Below are positions 1-9,199 of a stretch of 46,281 nt of DNA, piece by piece (position 1 is the stretch's first letter; the number at the start of each line of letters is the position of its first letter). The translations under genes were made by a program, and so were the position numbers. The stretch comes from Archaeoglobaceae archaeon (GTDB taxonomy: Archaea > Halobacteriota > Archaeoglobi > Archaeoglobales > Archaeoglobaceae): NCBI GenBank assembly GCA_015523335.1, contig WAKM01000056.1, forward strand, positions 1-46,281, given 5' to 3'. The notes under the pieces were generated by a model. That model did not search any database and had not been told where the DNA came from. It saw nothing but the letters and a program-made list of their open reading frames with translations.

Positions 1-90
<90 letters not shown>

Positions 91-100
91 TCATACCACC

Positions 101-1267
101 TCACGAATACGCTACCTCTCCGTGCTGTGATATGTCCAACCCCACGTATTCTTCATCTTCGCTGACCCTCAATCCGATCGTCGCATCGACTATTTTCGCG
201 ATGATCAGAGTAACCACGAACGCATACGCAACTGCAGAGACCGCACCGATTATCTGAACCACGAACTGGTGGACGTTGCCCAAAAGTAGACCCTTAGCGT
301 TTATGCTCGCAAAGATCCCGGTAGCAATGGCACCCCAGAAACCGCCCATTCCGTGGACTGCCCAAGCATCCAAGCTCTCGTCGATTCCCTTCTTAACCCT
401 AAATAGCATAGCCGAATAGCATAGAACGCCAGCTACCGCTCCGATTACGATCGATGACAGAGGATCCACGTAACCTGCCGCAGGAGTTATCGCAACCAAT
501 CCCGCAACCGCTCCGCTTGCAATTCCCAAGCTACCCGGCTTTCCTTTGATCCAGCTCGCAAACATCCATGCCAAAGCACCAGCAGCAGCCGCGGTATTCG
601 TTACTATGAAGGCGTTGCAGGCAATTTTGTTCGCCGCCAAAGCGCTACCGGCGTTAAATCCGAACCATCCGAACCAAAGCAAAGCCGTTCCAAGCAACGT
701 CATAGGAATGTTATGCGGCTCCATCGAGTATTCCCCAAAGCCCATCCTCTTACCTATCAGAAAAGCTAACGCCAAAGCGCTGAAGCCCGAACTTATGTGA
801 ACAACCGTTCCTCCGGCGAAATCCAAAGCGCCAAGCTTTGCAAGCCATCCATTGCCCCAGACCCAGTGGGCGAGCGGATCGTAAACGAAGGTCGTCCAAA
901 GTATTCCGAAAACTATGAATGCCGAGAGCTTTACCCTTTCCGCCATCGCCGACGTTATTATTGCAAGTGTTATAGCCGCGAACATCAGCTGGAAAGCTAC
1001 GAAAGCGTAGTCAATCATCTTAAGGTTCTTCAGTCCCAAGTGTTCCAAGTTACCAATTATTCCGTTAACATCGCTTCCAAACGACAGCGTGTATCCGATG
1101 ATTATCCACTGAATACTGACTATTGCAAGCGCCAAGAAGCATAAGGAGATCATCGATAGGACGTTTTTTCTTCTGACCATCCCTCCGTAGAACAATCCCA
1201 ATCCGGGGGTCATCAGCATGACCAATGCCGCCGATGTCAGCAACCAAGCCACGTCTCCGCTTTCCAT
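101..1267 (-). CDS. amt: Ammonium transporter Amt
   Basis: Polytopic membrane protein of about 388 residues with the Amt/Mep/Rh signatures: an N-terminal [20 protein letters not shown] segment, [12 protein letters not shown], and the two pore histidines in [10 protein letters not shown] and WAVHGMGG. It conducts ammonium/ammonia across the cytoplasmic membrane as a trimer and is gated by the GlnK encoded just downstream. I place the start at the ATG at 1265-1267. An in-frame TTG 14 codons upstream (1309) is possible, but the TTTTTAAAAA element at about 1291-1300 is 28 nt before the ATG, which fits a TATA box for a leaderless message, and Amt proteins usually begin near this MESGD-type motif. 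Confidence 0.95.
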   Translation of the reverse strand: MESGDVAWLLTSAALVMLMTPGLGLFYGGMVRRKNVLSMISLCFLALAIVSIQWIIIGYTLSFGSDVNGIIGNLEHLGLKNLKMIDYAFVAFQLMFAAITLAIITSAMAERVKLSAFIVFGILWTTFVYDPLAHWVWGNGWLAKLGALDFAGGTVVHISSGFSALALAFLIGKRMGFGEYSMEPHNIPMTLLGTALLWFGWFGFNAGSALAANKIACNAFIVTNTAAAAGALAWMFASWIKGKPGSLGIASGAVAGLVAITPAAGYVDPLSSIVIGAVAGVLCYSAMLFRVKKGIDESLDAWAVHGMGGFWGAIATGIFASINAKGLLLGNVHQFVVQIIGAVSAVAYAFVVTLIIAKIVDATIGLRVSEDEEYVGLDISQHGEVAYS

Positions 1268-1401
1268 AACCTCAGACGAATCTATGATGTTTTTAAAAAT
1301 TTTTAACAAAATGTCCTAAAGATTCATAATTTTTCATAGTTAGAACCACCAGTCTAAAGATTTTGGCTAAGCTCGTATCCGATTGCTGGCACAACTATCA
1401 T

Positions 1402-1417
1402 CGAAAAATATTTAAAA
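1402..1417 (+). promoter_or_regulatory. BRE/TATA promoter of the ilv leader
   Basis: CGAAAAA (1402-1408) followed by TATTTAAAA (1409-1417) is a textbook archaeal BRE plus TATA. The TATA centre is 27 nt before the leader-peptide ATG at 1440, so transcription should begin at or within a few bases of that ATG, giving a leaderless mRNA whose first codons are the leader peptide. The transcription start is inferred from spacing, not measured. Confidence 0.75.
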
Positions 1418-1439
1418 TTAGCAACACCACTGCAAAACA

Positions 1440-1499
1440 ATGCCTAAATTCATCCCAATTCCAGCCATTCTCGTATCCCTTTTGGTATTGGTAGAGTAA
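1440..1499 (+). CDS. Putative Ile/Leu/Val-rich leader peptide upstream of ilvBN
   Basis: A 19-codon ORF reading [19 protein letters not shown]. Ten of 19 residues are Ile, Leu or Val, including the run ILVSLLVLV, exactly the products of the pathway that the next gene starts. It ends at a TAA (1497-1499) six nt before a G/C hairpin with a T-rich 3' flank and 40 nt before ilvB. This matches the design of bacterial ivbL/ilv leader peptides, in which stalling at branched-chain codons controls termination. No homologue is known to me for archaea; function is inferred from composition and position. A chance ORF is possible, but the composition and the promoter placement argue against it. Confidence 0.62.
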   Translation: MPKFIPIPAILVSLLVLVE

Positions 1500-1504
1500 A
1501 CTAT

Positions 1505-1527
1505 CCCGCTTTTTTGGCGGGTTTTCT
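1505..1527 (+). terminator. Candidate attenuator hairpin with T-tract before ilvB
   Basis: CCCGC (1505-1509) can pair with GCGGG (1517-1521) around a T-rich loop, followed by TTTTCTT. Archaeal RNA polymerase terminates readily at T-runs, so both the T-rich loop and the 3' T-run could act. Position directly after the leader-peptide stop codon suggests a regulated terminator rather than the end of an unrelated gene. The stem is only 5 bp, so strength is uncertain. Confidence 0.5.
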
Positions 1528-1539
1528 TGGGGTGGTTCT

Positions 1540-3204
1540 ATGCGTGCTGCAGATGCGATCGTCAAGGCTCTGGAGATGGAAGGCGTCGAGCACATATTCG
1601 GGATTCCCGGAGGTGCAATTCTGGAAGTTTACGATGCGCTATACGATTCAGAGATCGTCCACATTCTTACGAGGCACGAGCAAGCGGCTGTGCACGCGGC
1701 TGACGGATACGCGAGAGCTACCGGAAAAGTCGGAGTTGCTTTCGCAACCTCCGGCCCGGGAGCGACTAACACCGTTACTGGCATCGCCACGGCATACATG
1801 GATTCCTCACCGCTCGTTGTTATGACAGGGCAAGTGCCGAGAGCTATGATTGGAAACGATGCTTTTCAGGAAGCCGACACAACCGGCATAACGATGCCGA
1901 TAACAAAGCACAACTACCTCGTCACAGACGAGAGACAACTGCTCAGAATAATCAAGGAAGCTTTTCACATAGCTTCAACCGGAAGACCGGGCCCGGTTCT
2001 AATAGATCTGCCGAGAGATGTGACGATGGCCGATATCGAGTTCGATTATCCCGATAAAGTCGATCTGATCGGTTACAAACCCAAGATCAAAGGACATCCG
2101 AAGCAGATAAAAAAAGCAGTCGATATGATAATACAGTCCGAAAGACCGATAATCTTAGCTGGAGGAGGTGTCAGACTCTCCAACGCGCATGAGGAAGTGC
2201 TGAAACTTGCCGAAACCATACCGGCTTTTGTAGTCACGACGCTGATGGGCAAGGGAGCGATTCCAGAAACACATCCCCTCTGTTTGGGCTTCATCGGAAT
2301 GCACGGGACGAAATACGGAAACTACGCAGTAATGGAGGCGGATCTCATCATAGCGATAGGATGCAGGTTCAGCGACAGAACTGTCGGGAAGTTTTCGGAG
2401 TTCGCTCCCGAGGCTAAGATAATACATATAGACATAGATCCAGCTGAGATTGGTAAGAACGTCAGGGTGGACGTGCCAATAGTCGGAGATGCCAAACTGA
2501 TACTGCAGGAAATGATCAAGATGATAAAGACCAAGCAGAGGAAAGAGTGGTTCGAAAGGGTTGAAGAGCTCAAAAGGAAATATCCGCTGAAATATAAGCG
2601 GGACGAAAACGTCATAAAACCTCAGTTCGTGATAGAGAAGGTTTACGAATTGGCTCCTGATGCAATAGTAACTACGGAGGTCGGACAGAATCAGATGTGG
2701 GCGGCTCAATACTTCAAAGTCAAATATCCGAGGCAGTTCATAACCTCCGGTGGTTTAGGAACGATGGGGTTCGGATTTCCAGCTGCAATAGGCGCTCAAG
2801 TTGCATTTCCGGATAAGATCGTTGTCGATATAGCTGGAGATGGAAGCTTCCTGATGAACATTCAGGAATTAGCTACATGCGTCGATTACGATATCCCGGT
2901 TAAGGTCTGCGTTTTGAACAACGCCTACTTAGGTATGGTTAGGCAGTGGCAACAGCTGTTCTATAAGCGGAGATACTCTGCAACGAGGCTAAGGTATCCG
3001 GAGTTAAGCTTCGAGAAGATAGCTAAGGGATTCGGAGCTCACGGGATAACGGTGGAAAAACCGAGCGAAGTTGAGGATGCTTTAAAGGAGGCTTTTGAGA
3101 TCGACAAACCTGTGGTTATCGACTTCCACGTTGAAGTTGAAGAAAACGTCTTTCCGTTCGTTCCTCCGGGTAGATCGCTTAGAGAAGTGTTGGACGGTGA
3201 GTAA
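1540..3204 (+). CDS. ilvB: Acetolactate synthase (AHAS), large catalytic subunit
   Basis: A 554-residue ThDP enzyme that condenses two pyruvates, or pyruvate and 2-oxobutyrate, in the first common step of Val/Leu/Ile synthesis. The N-terminal Pyr domain carries the catalytic glutamate in [17 protein letters not shown] and the GPGATN motif; the middle FAD/DHAP-like domain follows; the C-terminal PP domain has [12 protein letters not shown] and [12 protein letters not shown], the Mg-ThDP site and substrate region. The start ATG has GGGGTGG 6-7 nt upstream. The ilvN start follows the TAA by one nucleotide, so the two subunits are co-translated. A leader peptide and hairpin precede the gene. Confidence 0.97.
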   Translation: MRAADAIVKALEMEGVEHIFGIPGGAILEVYDALYDSEIVHILTRHEQAAVHAADGYARATGKVGVAFATSGPGATNTVTGIATAYMDSSPLVVMTGQVPRAMIGNDAFQEADTTGITMPITKHNYLVTDERQLLRIIKEAFHIASTGRPGPVLIDLPRDVTMADIEFDYPDKVDLIGYKPKIKGHPKQIKKAVDMIIQSERPIILAGGGVRLSNAHEEVLKLAETIPAFVVTTLMGKGAIPETHPLCLGFIGMHGTKYGNYAVMEADLIIAIGCRFSDRTVGKFSEFAPEAKIIHIDIDPAEIGKNVRVDVPIVGDAKLILQEMIKMIKTKQRKEWFERVEELKRKYPLKYKRDENVIKPQFVIEKVYELAPDAIVTTEVGQNQMWAAQYFKVKYPRQFITSGGLGTMGFGFPAAIGAQVAFPDKIVVDIAGDGSFLMNIQELATCVDYDIPVKVCVLNNAYLGMVRQWQQLFYKRRYSATRLRYPELSFEKIAKGFGAHGITVEKPSEVEDALKEAFEIDKPVVIDFHVEVEENVFPFVPPGRSLREVLDGE

Positions 3205-3205
3205 G

Positions 3206-3694
3206 ATGAAGAGGTGCACGATTGCGGTTTTGGTTGAAAACAAACCCGGAGTTCTCGCGAGGGTTTCATCACTATTTAGGCGAAGGGGTTTCAACATCGA
3301 GAGCTTAGCAGTCGGAACTACGGAGAGACCGGATATATCGAGGATGACGATTGTGGTTAGAGGGGACGACAGAACCCTTGAACAGGTTATGAAACAGCTG
3401 AACAAGCTGATTGAAGTCATAAAGGTCAGCGATTTGAGCGAAAATAGCGTAGAAAGAGAACTCGCGCTGATCAAGGTTCACGCTCCCCCGGCAAAGAGAA
3501 GCGAGATTATCGAGATCGCAAACATCTTCAGAGCACGTATAGTTGATGTTGCAAGGGACAGCTTCATAATTGAGATTACTGGAGACGAGGAAAAGATCAA
3601 CGCGTTCGTAGATCTTATGAGGCAGTTTGGAATAAAAGAGATGGCTCGAACCGGCAAAATCTCGATGGCGAGGGGTAGCAAGACCGTCGGTTAA
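3206..3694 (+). CDS. ilvN: Acetolactate synthase, small regulatory subunit
   Basis: A 162-residue protein beginning [20 protein letters not shown], the ACT-domain signature of IlvN, followed by the C-terminal small-subunit domain. It activates IlvB and confers end-product (valine-type) feedback inhibition. The reading frame is open further upstream inside ilvB, but the family N-terminus and the tight coupling to the ilvB stop codon (one base between them) fix the start at 3206. Together with the leader peptide, this locus would have both transcriptional and allosteric control. Confidence 0.96.
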   Translation: MKRCTIAVLVENKPGVLARVSSLFRRRGFNIESLAVGTTERPDISRMTIVVRGDDRTLEQVMKQLNKLIEVIKVSDLSENSVERELALIKVHAPPAKRSEIIEIANIFRARIVDVARDSFIIEITGDEEKINAFVDLMRQFGIKEMARTGKISMARGSKTVG

Positions 3695-3725
3695 GCTTAA
3701 ATATCCACTTCGGAGAGTGGTAGTC

Positions 3726-4250
3726 ATGGCGAGAAAGCCAGCGAGAATGTGGAGAAGGTTGGAAAGACCATACACAAGGGTAGAATACATCGATGGGGTT
3801 CCCGGAATCAGAATTAGGCAGTTTGAGATGGGCAACAGATCCGCAACGTTCCCCGTCATGGTTACCTTGGTTGCTGAGGAAGCAGTTCAAATCAGAGACG
3901 TAGCGCTCGAAGCGGCAAGACTCGCCGCTGGTAAATACATGTCGAAGATCGCTGGTGCGAGCAACTTCAAGCTGAAGATCAGAATCTATCCGCATCACGT
4001 TTTGAGGGAGCACAAGATGGCCGTCGGAGCTGGAGCTGACAGAATCTCGCAGGGTATGAGGAGAGCTTTCGGTAAACCAGTTGGAAGGGCTGCAAGAGTT
4101 CTGCCGGGCACTAAGATCCTAAGCCTTTGGGTTAAGCCCGAGCACTTCGACTTCGCAAAGGAGGCTTTGAAGAGAGCAGGTCAGAAGTTACCTACGCCCA
4201 CGAAGATCATCGTCGAGCAGGGTGCGGAGTTACTCAAGGGTAAGATCTGA
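3726..4250 (+). CDS. rpl10e: 50S ribosomal protein L10e (uL16 family)
   Basis: A 174-residue basic protein starting MARKPARMWRRLERPYTRVE with conserved IRIYPHHVLREHK and RRAFGKPVGRAAR segments, typical of archaeal L10e, which sits near the peptidyl-transferase centre and the 5S/A-site region. A GTG three codons upstream (3717) is in frame, but TTAAATATCC at about 3696-3706 lies about 25 nt before the ATG at 3726, which favours that ATG on a leaderless transcript. Family length is about 160-180 residues, so the gene is complete. Confidence 0.96.
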   Translation: MARKPARMWRRLERPYTRVEYIDGVPGIRIRQFEMGNRSATFPVMVTLVAEEAVQIRDVALEAARLAAGKYMSKIAGASNFKLKIRIYPHHVLREHKMAVGAGADRISQGMRRAFGKPVGRAARVLPGTKILSLWVKPEHFDFAKEALKRAGQKLPTPTKIIVEQGAELLKGKI

Positions 4251-4270
4251 ATATTTTTCTAACGATCTCC

Positions 4271-5026
4271 CTACCCCCTCTTTTCACCGAATTCCTTAAA
4301 CAGACCAAGCAATTCCGAGTATGTCCCTTCCCCACCCAAAAAATCCCAGAATTCTTGTCCAATTAAAAGCTCATCCATGCTGAAGAACTTCTTCGTAAAG
4401 CTTCACCTGTAGTTCTCCTTAACCTCACCGTAGGGATTGTATGGAAAAGCGTAGAACGTGATAGCGTTAAACCAAGGACTAGCCCTAAGATACAGAAACT
4501 TCTCCTTAGTTCTACGAGTTTGATCCTTATTCGGTTTCGGTGATTTTATCTCCAAAAAGTAATCATTATCATCCCTCTTAAGATAAAGATCGACGACGAT
4601 CTCCTTCTTGGCATCGTTTTCCGGCTTCGGGATCTCTACATTCGCGTATGGCTTGACTGTCTTCCGCTCTAACCTCTCGAGGTAATCGTCGACGAACGAC
4701 TGAACATTTGGAGATGCCGTAGCAATAAACCTTGCGTTTCTCTTAACATCATCCTACAGACCGCTGTCTTCGGCAATTATCTTTGCTATGTATTCGAAGA
4801 CGCCCTGCCCAAGAGATGTGGAAAATGATCTGAAGAAAGATTGAATTCTCAGAAACCCCTCCGGAATCAGAGCCATGTGAAACGGCTTGTATTCGCCCCT
4901 CTTCTCGCTGAAGAACTCTTTTTTCAAGACTTCGTTCTTAACTACGTCTGGATCGTATTTGTTAACTAAGCCTTGCATGAATCCTTCAAGGTAGTCCCAT
5001 ATCCTCTTCCTCGTTACCCTATCCAT
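4271..5026 (-). pseudogene. Broken TdeIII/MjaII-like type II restriction endonuclease
   Basis: One continuous frame of 252 codons runs from ATG (5024-5026) to TAG (4271-4273) and is interrupted only by TAG at 4754-4756 and TGA at 4403-4405. Both sides of each stop are coding: N-terminal MDRVTRKRIWDYLEGFM, a central PD-(D/E)XK-like core with EIVVDLYL then YFLEIKSPKP, and a C-terminal IGQEFWDFLGGEGTYSELL that I associate with the TdeIII family. The flanking sense suggests TGG to TGA (Trp lost before SFTKKF) and CAG or similar to TAG. There are no indels, so inactivation looks recent. The start lies 4 nt after the methyltransferase stop, forming an R-M operon. The family call is from memory of motifs, hence moderate. 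Confidence 0.8.
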
Positions 5027-5030
5027 AGTC

Positions 5031-6345
5031 TCACTTTTTAAGAAATATCAGATATTCAAACCTCAACTTCGCAAATCCTCCTAATATAGCCCTTTCCAAC
5101 TGCCAAGCGTCTTCAAATTCAATGTCCTTACTCCATTCGATTATCTTTTTGTTGAAGTTCGTCCTACTACCGTTTATGCTTATATCCCCCAAAACTACTA
5201 TCGCCCAGCCGTTCGGCTCGAGAACTCTGAACATCTCCTCTATGCTCCTCTTGAGGTCTCTCTCGTAAAGCACAAGCCTGTCTTTACCTCTCCCCTTCAA
5301 CCCGATCATGTGGTTTCTAAGCTCCCCGATGTCGACGCCCAAGTAGTTAAGGAGATGCTCGTCGTTCTTTATGTAGTCGAGGGCTATGCTGTAAGGTGGA
5401 GACGTAACTATACCCTTAACGCTCTCATCCTTAAGTTTTAAGTCCAACGCGGATCCTATGAGGATTTCGTAATCGCCCAACTCTATTCCTAATTGGTTAA
5501 TGACATTCCAACAACCCCTTATAGTTTCTATGTATTCTTTGAAGTTGTCGAAAAAGAACTGTTGGAGCGATTTCCCCTTCTTCGTTCCGGAAAGATAAGT
5601 GTAATCCGAGAGGGCGTGAAGATAGATCAGAAGAAGAAAGTTTCTCCATTCGAAGGGTAGATCGTGAAGAAAGGAGGACGGGAAGAATCTATCCCAAAGC
5701 ATCTCCAAGAGCTCCTTGGCTGTCAGGCAATCCTCGATAGTCGGCTTAATTGAGTTCTTTGGAATTTTGAGGCTTGAAAAGTATTCGAAGATCTTATAAA
5801 CTTTTCGAGAAATCGACTTCGGTTGAAATCTCTTCGTAATTTATCTTCAACGAGTCCAACTTGATCTGAGAGACTACGGCTAAGGCGGGGTTTATCTCGA
5901 CACCGTAGCCGTTGATACCCAATAGGGACGACTCTATCAAAGTCGTGCCAGAACCTAAGTAGGGATCCAAAATCAGATTACCCTCCTTAGCCTCGGCGAA
6001 GTTTATTAAAGCCTTGATCATCTGCCCGTGAAACTTTCCCTTGTAGGGATAGAACCAGTGCGTCATGTATTGGTTCGTGTGTCCGATCTGTCCCTTCCCC
6101 TTAACTCCGCTTATGAAGTAATGCCAGCTTTTCTTTCCGAGGATCTCCTCGAAATAAGCCGTTCTTCTTACGAATTCTTTTAAATCGTCACCGAATCTCA
6201 GAAATTCCAATTTTGCCAGTTGAAGTTCGTAAAGTTGCCTTGCATCATCAAACAGCTTTAACTCATTACTTGTAAATCTTCCATCCGTAATCCAAATTAC
6301 CGGATCGATTAAACTTTTGATGTCCTCGACGATTTCTTCCAACAT
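5031..6345 (-). pseudogene. Frameshifted SPPY-type DNA methyltransferase (m4C/m6A)
   Basis: Two coding pieces of one protein. The upstream piece (6345 to 5794) has SAM motif I as DPYLGSGTT at residues 127-135 and GYGVEINP. The downstream piece is coding in another frame from at least 5830 to 5031, with IVTSPPYSIALDYI (motif IV) and a typical GDI motif near the end. The 1315-bp span is 3n+1, so a single base was gained; an AAAA run (5802-5805 on the other strand) is a plausible site, since removing one A joins FSK to VYKIFEYF. SPPY favours N4-cytosine methylation. A sequencing error is possible, but the partner nuclease is also broken. Expected full length is about 437 residues. Confidence 0.85.
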
Positions 6346-6416
6346 CCAAAACAGATTCGAGTTACCGTATTTATTTATTCTGCCATAAGGTGCCTAGTAA
6401 AGAATTCCTAAAAAAT

Positions 6417-7496
6417 TCATGAGCGGAAGCAATCCCAATACTTCGAATGAATTCTTTTGACGGTTTCGATGTTCTTCTTAACTCTATCCCTAACGTTCAT
6501 CTTTCTCCACTTCAGCTCTTCAAGATAGTTCTCAGGTTCTCTTATGTAGCTAATATCGAGCCCAGCCATAGCCGCTATTATGCCCAAGTTTGTGTAGGGC
6601 AAAGCCGCCTCAACGCTGTAACCCCCTTCCAAAACCGCTACGAGCCTTCCCTCGCATAGCTCTTTAGAAAGTTCCACAGCCCTCCTCATCATCTCAGCAT
6701 AGCCTTTTGCCGTCAAAGCTAAGCCGGTAATCGGATCAGTGAAGTGATTGTCCTGCCCGGCGGAGATGGCAATAAATTCGGGCTGGAATTCCCTCGCAAC
6801 CGGTTCTATTATTTCATCGAAAACCATCAAATATTCTTCATCCGACGTGCCCGGTGGCAGAGGAACGTTTATCGTGTAACCTTCCCCCTTTCCAGATCCA
6901 ACCTCATCCGGATAGCCTGTTCCGGGGTAGAGAGGCATTTGATGGGTTGAGATGAAAAGAACCCGATCGTCTTCGTAGAATATCTCCTGAGTTCCATCTC
7001 CATGATGGGCATCCCAGTCCAATATCAGAATCCTCTCGAATCCTTGCTTGAGCAACCACTTGACCATTATAGCTATGTTGTTCAAATAGCAGAAACCCGC
7101 ACCTATGTACGGCTTCGCATGGTGCCCCGGTGGACGAACCATCGCGAATGCGTTGTCGACTTCTCCCTCAACAACAGCTTTAGCCGCCCTTATGGCTCCA
7201 CCAGCCGCCAAGAGGGCACTTTCGAAAACTCCTACGGGGATGTTCGTATCCCAGTCGATAACTCCGCCGATTTTGCTATATTTCTGAAGGTATTCGATGT
7301 AGTCTTTGGTGTGAACGGTCAAAACGTCATCGAGCGAAGCTGGAAACGGTTCGAGTAGCTTTACGTTTGGATTGTCGAAAATTCCTTCCTCCATCAGCTG
7401 ATCCATGGTATAGGCTAACCTTTCTCTTCTCTCCGGATGTGTGGGCGTCTGTTCGTGTTCGAGGTATTTGGGATGGTAGACCACTCCGGTTACCAT
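6417..7496 (-). CDS. Histone deacetylase / acetylpolyamine amidohydrolase family protein
   Basis: A 359-residue zinc hydrolase of the arginase/deacetylase fold. Visible motifs are MVRPPGHHAKPYIGAGFCYLNN (tandem catalytic His), LDWDAHHGDGTQEIFY (Zn-binding Asp and His), ISTHQMPLYPGTG, the later Asp in ISAGQDNHF and the GGYSVEA loop. Archaeal members may deacetylate proteins or acetylated polyamines; the substrate cannot be read from sequence. It is transcribed alone, divergently from the radical SAM gene, with 52 bp between the starts. The full family length is present. Confidence 0.93.
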   Translation of the reverse strand: MVTGVVYHPKYLEHEQTPTHPERRERLAYTMDQLMEEGIFDNPNVKLLEPFPASLDDVLTVHTKDYIEYLQKYSKIGGVIDWDTNIPVGVFESALLAAGGAIRAAKAVVEGEVDNAFAMVRPPGHHAKPYIGAGFCYLNNIAIMVKWLLKQGFERILILDWDAHHGDGTQEIFYEDDRVLFISTHQMPLYPGTGYPDEVGSGKGEGYTINVPLPPGTSDEEYLMVFDEIIEPVAREFQPEFIAISAGQDNHFTDPITGLALTAKGYAEMMRRAVELSKELCEGRLVAVLEGGYSVEAALPYTNLGIIAAMAGLDISYIREPENYLEELKWRKMNVRDRVKKNIETVKRIHSKYWDCFRS

Positions 7497-7548
7497 TGAA
7501 CGACTTTAACGATTACTCATAGAAAACAATTACTGATGTAACTGCCAA

Positions 7549-9198
7549 ATGCAGTTTAGGATGAAGGTAGCGATACTCGACGGATACGTCGATGAGCCTT
7601 CGTGCTTGGGAGTTCCTCCATACATTGCCCCGTATCCCCGCTACATCTACGGAATGCTAAGGGATTTGGGATTTCAAGCTAAATACGTAACGATTGACGA
7701 ATTCAGGAGAAACCCGAGCATTCGGCGAGAGCTCGAAGACTTCGACTTGGTGATAGTCATAGCCGGTATTGCGGTTCCGGGAAAGTATCTGGGTGGAAAT
7801 CCACTCTCGCTCAAAGAGCTTAAGACTATCCTTGATAATCCGAAGAAAGTTTTGGTTGGCCCCATTACGCTCGAATTGAGCGAAAGAGAAAAGAGATTGC
7901 TCGATTACGAGGTAATAGAATTTCCGTTTGAAAGGAAACTGTTCGAATTCCTATGCAGATTCCTAAAGCGGGAAGATCGGCTGAAGATTCTCGAAGTAGG
8001 AGGAAGGAACTTCTTAAACAGGTTTGCTGTCTTGGGGGCTGAAGTGGTAAGGCAACATCCCGATTTTCCCTATCTCATCTGCGAGATCGAAACCTACAGG
8101 GGTTGCTACTGGAGGAAATGTTCGTTCTGCATCGAAAGGATCCACGGGATTCCGTCGATGAGAGATCCAAACGCTGTGCTTGATGAGATTCAAGCTCTGT
8201 ATAATCGGGGGGTCAGATACTTCAGATTGGGTAATCAGACCGACTTCTTCACATACATGGCTGACTTCAGCTACGATTTCCCTAAGCCTAATCCGGAGTT
8301 CATAGAGAACTTCCATAGGGAAATTTGGAGGAGGTGTCCCAAGATTAAGACACTACACCTCGACAACGTCAATCCAAAGACCATTGCAGAGCATCCAAAT
8401 GAATCGGCTGAGATAATCAAAACGATCGTTCTCTATCAAACTCCCGGAAACATCGGAGCTATGGGGTTAGAGAGTGCCGATGAGAGGGTTGTCGAGAAAA
8501 ATACCCTCTGCGCTACGCCAGATGAAGTCATGTTCGCGATAGAGCTGATTAACCGTTACGGGAGATTCGTCGGATACAACGGACTTCCATACTTTCTGCC
8601 GGGAATAAACTTCGTTATCGGGCTTATTGGGGAAACTAAAGAGACTTTTGAGAAGAACTACGAATTCCTAGGGGAACTATTAGAAAAGGGTTTGCTCGTA
8701 AGAAGGATAAACATAAGGCAGGTTAGGGTGTTCAAGGGAACTCCCATGGAGAAAATCGGCTACAGAAACGTTGAGAGGCATAAGAAATACTTCAAGATAT
8801 TCAAAGAGAAAGTTAGGCGGAACATCGACAACGAGATGCTGAAGAGGATAGTTCCGATAGGCAGAAAGCTTACGGACTTGAGGTGTGAAGTTAGGAGGGG
8901 GAAGATCACGTTCGCAAGACAACTGGCAACGTATCCTCTGCTCGTCGGTATAATAGGAGAATTCGAAAGAAATACGTTTTTAGATGCGAGGGTTGTGGAT
9001 TACGGCAGAAGATCGATAACCGCAGTTCCAATATTAAATCCGAACACCGCAAAACTACACCAGCTTGAAGCCATCCCCGGAATAGGTAAGGCTACAGCCG
9101 GTAAGATAGTCGCGAATCGCCCATACGGAAGCTTGGACGATCTGAGAAAGGTCTTGGGAGATACCTTCGACAAGGTCAAGGATTTCTTTGTGATTTGA
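7549..9198 (+). CDS. Radical SAM protein with C-terminal helix-hairpin-helix
   Basis: A 549-residue protein: an N-terminal Rossmann-like, B12-binding-type region (about 1-160, starting MKVAILDGYVDEPS), a radical SAM core, and a C-terminal HhH motif (about 505-549, LEAIPGIGKATAGKIVANRP). The cluster cysteines are 186, 191 and 194 in CYWRKCSFC, a CX4CX2C spacing rather than the usual CX3CX2C. The HhH end suggests contact with nucleic acid. Function is unknown; it resembles YgiQ/UPF0313-like archaeal proteins. ATG at 7561 (codon 5) is an equally likely start because homologues usually open with MKVAILDGY. It converges on the next gene with one base between stop codons. Confidence 0.88.
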   Translation: MQFRMKVAILDGYVDEPSCLGVPPYIAPYPRYIYGMLRDLGFQAKYVTIDEFRRNPSIRRELEDFDLVIVIAGIAVPGKYLGGNPLSLKELKTILDNPKKVLVGPITLELSEREKRLLDYEVIEFPFERKLFEFLCRFLKREDRLKILEVGGRNFLNRFAVLGAEVVRQHPDFPYLICEIETYRGCYWRKCSFCIERIHGIPSMRDPNAVLDEIQALYNRGVRYFRLGNQTDFFTYMADFSYDFPKPNPEFIENFHREIWRRCPKIKTLHLDNVNPKTIAEHPNESAEIIKTIVLYQTPGNIGAMGLESADERVVEKNTLCATPDEVMFAIELINRYGRFVGYNGLPYFLPGINFVIGLIGETKETFEKNYEFLGELLEKGLLVRRINIRQVRVFKGTPMEKIGYRNVERHKKYFKIFKEKVRRNIDNEMLKRIVPIGRKLTDLRCEVRRGKITFARQLATYPLLVGIIGEFERNTFLDARVVDYGRRSITAVPILNPNTAKLHQLEAIPGIGKATAGKIVANRPYGSLDDLRKVLGDTFDKVKDFFVI

Positions 9199-9199
9199 A

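Noticed and set aside
797-1144. Plus-strand ORFs inside amt
   Set aside because: Antisense shadows of a clear transporter gene; their sequence is not protein-like. The same holds for the other long antisense frames across fqo, ilvB and the thermosome.
3095-3205. Upstream extension of IlvN into ilvB
   Set aside because: The family N-terminus begins at 3206 and the extension is a shadow of ilvB codons.
4271-5026. Reading the in-frame TAG and TGA of the nuclease gene as pyrrolysine and selenocysteine or Trp
   Set aside because: Two different stops in one gene, no sign of recoding elements, normal use of TGA/TAG as stops at other genes, and a broken partner gene make simple nonsense mutation far more likely.
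5794-5830. Programmed frameshift in the methyltransferase
   Set aside because: The needed shift is +1 at a short A4 run without a recognised slippery heptamer or stimulatory element; decay or sequencing error is simpler.
7321-7370. tRNA T-loop-like GGTTCGAG
   Set aside because: It lies in the coding sequence of the deacetylase family gene and no cloverleaf can be built around it.
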